Origin: an uncultured Collinsella sp.
GTDB taxonomy: Bacteria > Actinomycetota > Coriobacteriia > Coriobacteriales > Coriobacteriaceae
Direction of reading: 5' to 3'
DNA: 64,000 nt
Assembly (NCBI GenBank): GCA_947642445.1
Contig: CANRSF010000005.1
Location: 47,479 to 111,478, forward strand
The notes under the pieces were generated by a model, which ran no database searches, was not told where the DNA came from, and worked only from the letters and a program-made list of their open reading frames with translations. The position numbers and the translations under genes were made by a program. This document shows, piece by piece, positions 8,677-15,667 of this stretch. Within the stretch, counting starts at the first letter, position 1. Every line of letters starts with the position of its first letter.

Positions 8677-8794
8677 TTTTGACGAGGGGAGTTAATTACA
8701 CAGAGCCCACTCCTTCCCTCGATGTTTATCCAGTTCACGCCCTTGAACCAAATAGTGCCACCGCGTTGCCAATTCGTCTGCTTTTTGACGAGGG
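8677..8794 (+). repeat. direct repeat TTTTGACGAGGG, two copies
   Basis: The 12-mer occurs at 8677-8688 and 8783-8794, 106 bp apart, in the gap between the recombinase stop and the lipoprotein gene. TTGACG in the second copy could also be a -35 element for the lipoprotein gene. A link to recombination is only inferred from position. Confidence 0.5.
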
Positions 8795-8834
8795 CTATAT
8801 ATCGTGTTTTGTTTTGTATTTAAAGGAGGACGAA

Positions 8835-9647
8835 ATGAAAAGGCGTTATGGAATGGCTCTGGTGACCGCGCTATTTGCGATGGTGTTTTGTGGGGCGCTT
8901 CTGCTGAGCGGCTGTTCGCAGTCTGAGAAGAAAAATGATGAACCTGATTATGCCGATGACCGTGCAATGGCTGTGATTGCTCAAGGTTATCAAAAGCGGT
9001 CGGATTATATCGAATCGCTTGGAGAAGATGCTGATCTAAGCTCGAATAAAGTGCGAAAAGAGATAATTAAAACCGAGATCGATAACGACAAAGAACTCAA
9101 AAAGGCGCCTTTTAAAGACGCTAAGATGCAGGAAGATGTCATCGCCTATCTCAACCTGCTTGACAATCAGCTTGATGTTACCAAGAAGTATGCGGAATCT
9201 GATCCTAAGTACTACGAGGAATGGGAAAAGGCCTACGACGCACGATCCGCACAGCTTAAGAAACTGGTCGATCGATATGACTTAACAGTCGATGACGAGT
9301 ATCAAGATGAGTTTGACGAGCTAATTAAGAACGGTAGGACCGTAGAGGAGAAGACGCATAACGATGAGGTTATCAACGGTTTGCTCTCATCGGCGAATTT
9401 TGAGAAAAGTGATGATGGCTACGGTCTCTATACGTACACCGCAATCGTCGAAAATACCTCTGACATATCGTTCGAAAACGTTTATCTAAACGTTGCCCTT
9501 TACGATGCCGATGGTGTGAGGGCGGAAGAATGCTACGCAGATACATCTGCCTGGGCGCCTGGCGAGAAGGTGAAGTTTGAGGTAATGAGCGAGGTTGACG
9601 CCTCGAGGCTTGCGCCGACGGTGTCGGGTTACAGCGTCAAGGAATAG
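8835..9647 (+). CDS. lipoprotein with FxLYD-like C-terminal domain
   Basis: A 270-residue secreted lipoprotein: basic N terminus, hydrophobic segment and lipobox LLSGC with Cys27. The mature part is strongly charged and helical (35-180); the end (about 190-270) resembles the FxLYD beta-sandwich, seen in SFENVYLNVALYDADG and WAPGEKVKFEV. FxLYD domains occur in bacterial surface lipoproteins of unknown function. The start follows a perfect AAAGGAGG. Codon use is more A+T-rich than in flanking genes. It is followed by a hairpin and then the DUF4230-like gene. Confidence 0.75.
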   Translation: MKRRYGMALVTALFAMVFCGALLLSGCSQSEKKNDEPDYADDRAMAVIAQGYQKRSDYIESLGEDADLSSNKVRKEIIKTEIDNDKELKKAPFKDAKMQEDVIAYLNLLDNQLDVTKKYAESDPKYYEEWEKAYDARSAQLKKLVDRYDLTVDDEYQDEFDELIKNGRTVEEKTHNDEVINGLLSSANFEKSDDGYGLYTYTAIVENTSDISFENVYLNVALYDADGVRAEECYADTSAWAPGEKVKFEVMSEVDASRLAPTVSGYSVKE

Positions 9648-9665
9648 TTCGCGGGAATTGAAAAG

Positions 9666-9700
9666 AAAGCGCGGCCGTTTTCTTTGAACGGTCGCGCTTT
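9666..9700. terminator. hairpin between the lipoprotein and DUF4230-like genes
   Basis: A 14-bp stem AAAGCGCGGCCGTT / AACGGTCGCGCTTT with one G-T pair and a 7-nt loop lies 19 nt after the lipoprotein stop. The T run is only three bases, so it may terminate partially. Confidence 0.6.
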
Positions 9701-9791
9701 GCATTGAGCCGTTGACGGAATGATTCGTGCCATCATGCTCGCGCTGGAAGATGATGGGAACGTCGGGGCAATAAAGGAAAGGTGAAACAGG

Positions 9792-10436
9792 ATGGCAAAA
9801 ACAAAATTTCTTACAACGATACCGCAAAAGGTTGCCTTTGGCGGGTTAGTCGTTGTTACGGTTCTAGCGGTTGCCTGGGGTATCTGGATGTCATTGACGC
9901 GTAATCCTACAACGATCAGCGATGATTCGATTCGCGAGGAGATCACGCCAGTCGTTAAGCTCGTGACGTACGAGTACAACTTCACCCAGCTGCTTTCAAT
10001 TGATGAGGCGGGCAATCCGCTTGGGTGGGAAAACCCCTTTACGTCTAAGCGATATGTCGCAACGATTGACGGCAAAGCTGACATCGGGATCGATGCCGAT
10101 AAGATGAAGGTTACAATCGTACGGGCTAATATGGCCGATAAGAATTCAGAGGTCAAGAGCGTAAAGGTTATACTGCCTCACTCGGAGATCACCTCGTTCT
10201 CGACAGACCCCAATACGCTTAAGAAATATGTTGAGGACAATGGCTTTCTTAACTGGAATCAAGTAAGCACGGATGATCTAAACACGTTATTGAAACAGGC
10301 AAAGAAAGAGCAGACCAAGAAGGTCAAGGAAAGCAATATGCTCCAAGAATCTGATGATAGAGCCTGCGCCCTTATCGAAAAACAGGTCAAAGCCTTATGC
10401 GGCGATGACGTCAATGTTGACGTTGCGTTTGAGTAG
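9792..10436 (+). CDS. DUF4230-like membrane-anchored protein
   Basis: A 214-residue protein with one N-terminal membrane helix (about 14-33) and a soluble domain outside. The segment ITPVVKLVTYEYNFTQLLSID and the later beta-rich part with KVTIVRANMADKNSEVKSVKVILPHSEI match the DUF4230 pattern. Function of that family is unknown. The C terminus is a charged helix. The start follows AAAGG at about 9778. The next small ORF begins 11 nt after the stop, so they look like one operon. Confidence 0.68.
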   Translation: MAKTKFLTTIPQKVAFGGLVVVTVLAVAWGIWMSLTRNPTTISDDSIREEITPVVKLVTYEYNFTQLLSIDEAGNPLGWENPFTSKRYVATIDGKADIGIDADKMKVTIVRANMADKNSEVKSVKVILPHSEITSFSTDPNTLKKYVEDNGFLNWNQVSTDDLNTLLKQAKKEQTKKVKESNMLQESDDRACALIEKQVKALCGDDVNVDVAFE

Positions 10437-10447
10437 GGGTGAATAGC

Positions 10448-10579
10448 ATGTTGGATAAACGGCAACAGATCGCTGGGGCCGGCTCGCTTCTGATCGGGCA
10501 CTACACCACCTTTCTCGACACTACCTTCAACTCGGCATTTGGCGATGAATATACGGTTGATTTCGACTATCGGAAATAG
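10448..10579 (+). CDS. small 43-residue ORF in the island operon
   Basis: ATG 10448 to TAG 10577-10579 encodes MLDKRQQIAGAG... ending YTVDFDYRK. AGGGGTG lies 8 nt before the start, and its own stop is embedded in the TAGGAGG ribosome site of the next gene, a tight coupling that favours a real gene. No domain or membrane helix is evident. It could instead be leader sequence. Confidence 0.5.
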   Translation: MLDKRQQIAGAGSLLIGHYTTFLDTTFNSAFGDEYTVDFDYRK

Positions 10580-10588
10580 GAGGTCACA

Positions 10589-11650
10589 ATGGAGGATAAA
10601 GACGATCTGGCTGTTGTCGAAAGGGAGGAGCCGCCGCGACATAAGCAGAGTTTTGATATCCGTAAGGCCGCTGCCGGGTTGGTTGATGGCGCCGGAAGCG
10701 CGATGGCGGGCGCGGTTGCAACCGTACAGAAAGTTGCCGATGGTGCAATGCGTGCTGCAACTCCGCTGGTCGATGACGCCTTGGCAGCTATTGCTGATGC
10801 GGCCGATGGTGCGGCAGGTACTGCTGCGGATATCGGTGACGCGGTCAACGATTGGGCATACCAGCAGCAGCTTAATAGATACAGGCCGGTAACCAAGGAG
10901 ACCTATCAGAGTCCTTCATTCCATTTGCCGAACATGATTCGAATTGTTGACGGAAATGAGCGCCGGGGCATCGACGCCTGTAGAGATGCTATTGGTTGGC
11001 TGGATACTGTTAAGGGCACGCAGATTTTCAATCTGTACCGCGAGGCAATCGGGGATAGCGAATTGTCTTTCTATCCTAAACCATCTCTTTACTCCACATA
11101 TTACATAGATGCTTTTGATCGGTCTCGCTTTGTTGAACTTGACTCTTATTTTGCAACCATGCAACAAGACAAGATGGCCGAGTTGAGACGGATTGCGTTC
11201 ATGCTTGGCGCGAAGCGCTGCAAGCTGGAGGTGACGGAGTACGAGGAAACTCGGCGAGGCCGCCAGGTTAAGGGAAATGCCAAGGCGGGAAAGAAGGGCT
11301 CGGTTCGAATCGACGGTTCCTTGAGCGATTCAACGAGAAGCGAGAAGAAAATTCTGTTTACACAGGAATTTGAGGGTGACATGGTTCCACAGCGCCCTGA
11401 GCTCCATTGGTATGCCCATGACTCAGATGTTCTCTTGTTAATTGAGACGAGATGTGGTGGAGAGGATAAAAACAAGGCGAAGAGCTATCGGGTCGAATTG
11501 AAAAGTGAAACGACCATGACCATGTCTGTATCACTTGCTATGGCTATCGACGAGGCATGCAGCAAACTGAACATAAGGGCGAATTCGAGCCTGACAAGCC
11601 AAGCTAAGCGAGAACTCCGGCAATCGTTTGTATTTGAAGTTGAATTCTGA
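10589..11650 (+). CDS. conserved-looking protein of unknown function
   Basis: 353 residues. The N-terminal part is charged; residues about 25-100 are extremely Ala/Gly/Asp-rich (AAAGLVDGAGSAMAGAVATV), probably helical and perhaps membrane-associating. The rest is a mixed alpha/beta domain with no motif I recognise; a lysine-rich stretch (KGNAKAGKKGSVRIDG) sits mid-domain. AGGAGG lies 6 nt upstream. It closes the low-G+C cluster that starts with the recombinase. No transposase or toxin signature was seen. Confidence 0.65.
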   Translation: MEDKDDLAVVEREEPPRHKQSFDIRKAAAGLVDGAGSAMAGAVATVQKVADGAMRAATPLVDDALAAIADAADGAAGTAADIGDAVNDWAYQQQLNRYRPVTKETYQSPSFHLPNMIRIVDGNERRGIDACRDAIGWLDTVKGTQIFNLYREAIGDSELSFYPKPSLYSTYYIDAFDRSRFVELDSYFATMQQDKMAELRRIAFMLGAKRCKLEVTEYEETRRGRQVKGNAKAGKKGSVRIDGSLSDSTRSEKKILFTQEFEGDMVPQRPELHWYAHDSDVLLLIETRCGGEDKNKAKSYRVELKSETTMTMSVSLAMAIDEACSKLNIRANSSLTSQAKRELRQSFVFEVEF

Positions 11651-11808
11651 TGTGTGGGGACCATTTGCTGCGGGGTTCCTGTCCTTTACGGGGTGGAAGC
11701 ATAGAAACCCATACGGTGCAACTCAGTAAAAGTTAGTAATATACTGGCATCTTTTCTAGTTAAAAGCGTTTAAAACCGGTTAATTCCATTTAAATCAGTA
11801 GGTGCAAT
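11651..11808. other. A+T-rich gap at the end of the island
   Basis: No gene seen. It holds AACTCAGTAAAAGTTAGTA (11720-11738), similar to the putative operator at 4163-4181, and a TTTAAAA-rich tract up to the family 1 palindrome. It may be the degraded edge of the inserted block. Confidence 0.3.
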
Positions 11809-11839
11809 ATGTGACAAAGGGACAGTCCCTTTGTCACAT
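11809..11839. repeat. palindromic repeat, family 1, copy 3
   Basis: Arms ATGTGACAAAGGGAC and GTCCCTTTGTCACAT (15 bp, perfect) flank a single A. The stop codon of trmL (minus strand) is the TGA within the element. Confidence 0.92.
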
Positions 11840-12433
11840 TCCGGGGAAGTTTGTCTGGCGCAGGGCCTCGTAGAGGACGATGGCGGCGCTGTTGGAGAGG
11901 TTGAGTGCGCTGATGCGGTAGTCGTCCGGATTGACGAAGTTGCCGCAGATATCCTGTCGAAGGATGGCTTCGTGGCTGTCCTCGGTATGCCCGAGCGACT
12001 CCTCGTGGGCCTCCCAGGCGTCGGCGTTTTCGAGCGAGTCGCAATCGCGCAACATGGGGATGCGCTCGCAGCGCTCGGGCGCCGCGGCAAGCAGTGGCTC
12101 GGGAATCCCCGAGCTCTCGCTGCCAAAGACCAAAAAGTCACCGTCGCGGTAGGTACTTTGCGCATAGGTGCGGCGCGCCTTTTTGGTCAGCAGATGCAGG
12201 CGTTCGTCGGCGGGGGAGAGGCCGTTGCGCGCAAGGAAATCCTCCCAGCCGGCATAGGTCGTCACGTCCAAGTTTTGCCAGTAGCCCAGGCCGGCGCGAC
12301 GCACTGTCTTGTCGTCGAGCGAAAACCCCAGCGGCTCCACCAGATGCAGGCGGGTACCGGTAACCACGCAAGTGCGGCCGATATTGCCCGTATTGGCCGG
12401 AATCTCGGGCGCATACAGCACAATGTTGAACAT
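11834..12433 (-). CDS. trmL: tRNA (cytidine(34)-2'-O)-methyltransferase TrmL
   Basis: A 199-residue SPOUT-class methyltransferase. Knot motifs are visible: PEIPANTGNIGR (9-20), FGSESSGIP (103-111) and the C-terminal SALNLSNSAAIVLYEALRQ. The enzyme 2'-O-methylates the wobble C/U of tRNA-Leu. The length is slightly above the usual 155-160 because of extra sequence around 120-160. ATG 12433 follows AAGGAG by 6 nt. The last codons and the stop come from a palindromic repeat. Confidence 0.88.
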   Translation of the reverse strand: MFNIVLYAPEIPANTGNIGRTCVVTGTRLHLVEPLGFSLDDKTVRRAGLGYWQNLDVTTYAGWEDFLARNGLSPADERLHLLTKKARRTYAQSTYRDGDFLVFGSESSGIPEPLLAAAPERCERIPMLRDCDSLENADAWEAHEESLGHTEDSHEAILRQDICGNFVNPDDYRISALNLSNSAAIVLYEALRQTNFPGM

Positions 12434-12456
12434 GAATCTCCTTGGCTCAGAACGAA

Positions 12457-12489
12457 AAACCACCACGAAGGGCACCTTCGTGGTGGTTT
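12457..12489 (-). terminator. intrinsic terminator of the CobW-like gene
   Basis: On the minus strand a perfect 15-bp stem (12475-12489 with 12457-12471) with a 3-nt loop is followed by TTTTT. It lies between the CobW-like stop and the trmL start. Confidence 0.88.
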
Positions 12490-12528
12490 GGCGGTTACGT
12501 AGGCGGAAAAATACTCGCTTGGATAAAC

Positions 12529-13659
12529 CTAGGCGCGGTGCCAGTCGGTCAGGCAGGCATCGAGGGAGGCGATGAGTGCGTCCTTGTCCATGTGACGGCC
12601 GATGATGCACAGGCTCGTCATGCGGTCGCCCGTCTCGTCGTCCCAAATCTGCATGATTTCGGGGTTCTCGTCGATGATCTTCTGCTTCTCGCCCTCGGGC
12701 GCGGAGTCAACGAACAGACCGTTCTCCATCAGGCGCATCTGGTGGCCGGCCTGCTCAAACATGTAGCACATGTCCGGATCGCCGGTCTGCCACAGCGGGC
12801 CCTTGACGCGAATGACCTCGTCGGGCCACTCCTGCTCAACAAAATCGGTGAACTTCTGCAGGTCAAACGGCTTGCGGCGCGAGTACACAAAAGTCTCGAT
12901 GTCGTACTCGAGCACCTCGGGGTCGTCGTGCTCCTCGGGATGTTCCATGGCCTCGATCCAGGCGGCGGAGTTGTAGGCGCGCATAAAGTCGAAGCGGTCG
13001 GTGTCGAGCAACTCCTCCATGGGGACCTCGCCGTTTTGAGCCTCGACAATCACGGCGTCCTTCTGCAGGCTGCGCACGATGGCCTTGAGCTCGGCAATCT
13101 GCTCAGGCGTGACGGTATCGGTCTTGTTGAGGATCAGCGTGGAGCAAAACTCGATCTGCTGGATGAGCAAACTCTCGATGTCGTCCTCGTCGATATCCTC
13201 GGCTAGCAGATCGCGACCGCCGTTGAACTCGTCGTACATGCGGGCGCAGTCGACCACGGCCACGATGTTGTCGAGCGCGAGCTTGGGCTCGCCGCCCACC
13301 TTGGCCTCGTCGCAGAAGCTCGAGATGGTGTAGGCGATGGGGATGGGCTCGCAAATACCCGAGGCCTCGATGATGATGTAGTCGAACTTGCCCGAATCGG
13401 CGATGCCCTGCAGCTGGTTGGCCAGATCGTCCGAAAGCGTGCAGCAGATGCAGCCGTTGGTGAGCGGGATGAGGTCGTCGGTCTCGGAAAGGCCGCCGTC
13501 GGCGATAAGGCTGGCGTCGACGTTGATCTCGCCGATATCGTTGACGATCACGGCAGCACGGATGCCGCCGTCGTTGGCGAGGATGTGGTTGAGCAGCGTG
13601 GTCTTGCCGGCACCGAGGTATCCGGTAAGCATGATGATCTTCACGGGTTTGTTGGGCAT
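12529..13659 (-). CDS. CobW/COG0523-family GTPase, likely metal chaperone
   Basis: A 376-residue G3E GTPase. Walker A is GYLGAGKTT (13-21), the metal-binding CxCC motif is NGCICC (68-73), a Walker B-like stretch is IIIEASGICEP, and NKTD is the guanine motif. The C-terminal CobW domain follows an acidic, His-containing stretch (EHPEEHDDPEV). Family members hand zinc or cobalt to enzymes using GTP; the client is unknown. ATG 13659 has AGGAGG 6 nt upstream. It is monocistronic with its own terminator. Confidence 0.85.
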   Translation of the reverse strand: MPNKPVKIIMLTGYLGAGKTTLLNHILANDGGIRAAVIVNDIGEINVDASLIADGGLSETDDLIPLTNGCICCTLSDDLANQLQGIADSGKFDYIIIEASGICEPIPIAYTISSFCDEAKVGGEPKLALDNIVAVVDCARMYDEFNGGRDLLAEDIDEDDIESLLIQQIEFCSTLILNKTDTVTPEQIAELKAIVRSLQKDAVIVEAQNGEVPMEELLDTDRFDFMRAYNSAAWIEAMEHPEEHDDPEVLEYDIETFVYSRRKPFDLQKFTDFVEQEWPDEVIRVKGPLWQTGDPDMCYMFEQAGHQMRLMENGLFVDSAPEGEKQKIIDENPEIMQIWDDETGDRMTSLCIIGRHMDKDALIASLDACLTDWHRA

Positions 13660-13745
13660 GTGCCCTCCTTTGTTAGACATGGCTTACAGTTGAATCTTAT
13701 GCTAAACGCCTGCTCTTATACCCACGCGCCGACAAATAACACAGG

Positions 13746-14087
13746 CTACTCCCAGGCTCCCCACACATCGGGGCAATAGCCGACGGTGGCCTTTTTGCCG
13801 TTGCGCACGATGGGCTCGGCCAGAACCTGCTGGTTCTCGAGCAGCTTATCAAAGCGCTGGCTGGGGGTGAGGTGCTGGATGAGTGCGAGCGTCTCCTCGT
13901 CCTTGGCTTTGGGGTTGAGCAGCTTGTCGATGCCGCCGACCGCCTGCATCACGCTCGTGAGCTCGCCCTTGCTCATCTCCTTTTCCTTAAGGTCAATAAA
14001 CTGCACCTTAATGCGGCGCTCCTTAAAATAACGCTGGGCCTTCTTGGTATCGAAGGACTTTTTGGTGCCGAAGATTTGCACGTTCAT
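13746..14087 (-). CDS. ArsC/Spx-family protein lacking the catalytic cysteine
   Basis: A 113-residue thioredoxin-fold protein with the ArsC-family layout: FGTKKSFDTKKAQRYF at the N terminus, FIDLKEKEMSKGEL, and the C-terminal PIVRNGKKATVGY. Where the family usually has Cys-x-x-Cys (as in NCDTCRKA), this protein has Ser12 and Lys15, so arsenate-reductase or Spx-type redox chemistry is unlikely. ATG 14087 has a weak GGAACA site. It follows the iron-sulfur flavoprotein gene by 17 nt on the same strand. Confidence 0.75.
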   Translation of the reverse strand: MNVQIFGTKKSFDTKKAQRYFKERRIKVQFIDLKEKEMSKGELTSVMQAVGGIDKLLNPKAKDEETLALIQHLTPSQRFDKLLENQQVLAEPIVRNGKKATVGYCPDVWGAWE

Positions 14088-14104
14088 ATTTATGTTCCGC
14101 CGTT

Positions 14105-14728
14105 CTACCGAATAAAGTTGGTTCGCTCGCGATCGGCCTCGGGGGCTTCGATGCCGGCGGCCTTTCCCGCCTCGATGCAACGCAGCAGCCAGGCCATGTT
14201 TTTACCGATGTTTCGCATGGTGGCAAGGCCCTCGGCGTCCTGGGCGGCCTCGCCCGGCATGGCACCGAAGACGTTGTTCCAGTAGGTGGATGCTACCACG
14301 GGCATCTGGTTGATGGTGAAGTACTTGTTGAGCACGTCGAAGGTGGTCGACGTGCCGCCGCGACGGGCAACGGCGACAGCGGCGCCCGGCTTGTGCGTAA
14401 AGGCCTTGCTGCCTGCATAGAATGCGCGGTCGAGTGCCGAGAGGATGCGTCCGCTGGGATGTGCGTAGTAGACGGGCGAGCCAAAGACAAAGCCGTCTGC
14501 CTGCTCGGCAGCGGCAATCAGCTCGTTGACCACATCGTCGTCAAAGGTGCAACGGCAATCGAGCTTGCCGCACTGGCCGCAACCAATGCAATCGCGAATG
14601 GGCTTGGCGCCCAGCTGAAACATCTCGGCCTCGATGCCTTCGGCGTTAAGCTGCTCGGCGACCTCGGCGAGTGCGCGGGCCGTGTTGCCGTTTGCCTTGG
14701 GGCTGCCATTGACCAAAAGAACCTTCAT
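14105..14728 (-). CDS. NADPH-dependent FMN reductase-like flavodoxin-fold protein
   Basis: A 207-residue protein of the iron-sulfur flavoprotein type: the FMN loop is VNGSPKANGNTA (6-17), the cysteine motif is CIGCGQCGKLDC, and VFGSPVYYAHPSG is the second FMN-binding loop. Such proteins reduce quinones, metals or other acceptors in anaerobes. The start follows GGGAG. The last residues (NFIR) and the stop lie in TTCGGTAGAACGGCGGAAC, which matches half of the hairpin at 38045. It probably forms an operon with the ArsC-like gene. Confidence 0.8.
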   Translation of the reverse strand: MKVLLVNGSPKANGNTARALAEVAEQLNAEGIEAEMFQLGAKPIRDCIGCGQCGKLDCRCTFDDDVVNELIAAAEQADGFVFGSPVYYAHPSGRILSALDRAFYAGSKAFTHKPGAAVAVARRGGTSTTFDVLNKYFTINQMPVVASTYWNNVFGAMPGEAAQDAEGLATMRNIGKNMAWLLRCIEAGKAAGIEAPEADRERTNFIR

Positions 14729-15062
14729 CACAAACTCCCTCTGCTGTCGGTGACTTCTGCAGAGGATTATCGCACGAGCGGGCAGATGGCGTGGGGCACG
14801 ATGCCGGCCCCGAGGGCCCACGGCAGGCACGCTTACCAGGTACGAGCGGGATACGGTCCAGAGGATGTTGGAGTGCGGGGCCTCGTGCGAGCAGATTGTA
14901 AGGGGTCTGGGCGGGTCGCCCTCGATGGCGAGCTTTGAGGCCTTGGAAGGCGGGCTGCTGCGGCGGCTATGGTTTATACTAAGGCGGTTGCTATCGAGTA
15001 ATTCATACTTGGTTTGATTCGATTGTGAATGCGTAACTAGGATGGAAAGCAAAGGAAACTCT
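14729..15062. other. gap without a recognised gene
   Basis: The first half is very G+C-rich and stem-forming (for example TGCCG...CGGCA near 14800-14826), the second half A+T-rich with GGTTTATACTAAGG near 14970, a possible -10 region for the following gene. No known RNA or ORF with a ribosome site was identified. Confidence 0.3.
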
Positions 15063-15383
15063 ATGGAAACAGAGGATGCTGTTTGCTTGATGACTTCGAT
15101 TGCCTTGATTGTCCTTTCAATCCAATACCGAAGAGGAAGATGGCTCTGCTCAATTGCTGGATATGATGTCACAAAAAGGGAGAGCGAGATTGATATACGC
15201 CCTTACGCAAAGCTGATTTCTTCTGTGACGTTATGGATGGGGCTGCTGTTTTTCTTGTGGGCGGTAGAGGGCTGGGTACGTGATTGGAATACCAGCGTTT
15301 TTGAAGTTTTGGTTCTACTTCTGTTCAGCTTGGCCTCTTTGTCGTTCGTGCGGCTCGTTAGGTTTGTGTTTATGAGGCGATAG
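15063..15383 (+). CDS. small membrane protein, DUF3784-like
   Basis: 106 residues with an N-terminal membrane helix (AVCLMTSIALIVLSI) and two more (LISSVTLWMGLLFFLWAV and VFEVLVLLLFSLASLSFV). Between them, RGRWLCSIAGYDVTKRESEID resembles the IAGY-N-x-K segment of DUF3784 proteins. ATG 15063 has AAAGGAA upstream; ATG 15042 overlaps any possible ribosome site. Low G+C suggests recent acquisition. A CCAGC/GCTGG hairpin lies at its stop. Confidence 0.55.
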   Translation: METEDAVCLMTSIALIVLSIQYRRGRWLCSIAGYDVTKRESEIDIRPYAKLISSVTLWMGLLFFLWAVEGWVRDWNTSVFEVLVLLLFSLASLSFVRLVRFVFMRR

Positions 15384-15667
15384 CCAGCGGAAGTGGCTGG
15401 ACGACAAAATGGACCAATGCAGCCAATTGTCAATAGAATTTGATAGGCTTGGCTTAACAGATTTACTCGAGGGCATATCCGTGGCGGGGGATAGGTTCTA
15501 TCTTGTTGAGCACTTATTTGCATCAGGCAAAGTAAACCAAGAGTATCGAAACGGTGCCCCCGGGCCCCGGGAGGGACTGAGGGGACGTTCGGCTAACTGC
15601 GGGTACGACCTATTTGCCCAATGTGTTCGGTTGAGATCGGAAATTAACCATCATGCGCCCCATAACG
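15384..15667. other. A+T-rich gap, possible gene remnant
   Basis: An open frame from ATG 15409 encodes about 48 protein-like residues (MDQCSQLSIEFDRLGLTD...) and then turns into G+C-rich noise with GGGGACGTTC repeat debris near 15592. It has no ribosome site. It looks like a decayed 5' gene fragment rather than a working gene. Confidence 0.25.

Noticed and set aside
14729..14950. SRP RNA, tmRNA or tRNA in the G+C-rich gap
   Set aside because: The invariant SRP loop, the tmRNA end and any cloverleaf with TTC-loop were looked for and not found.
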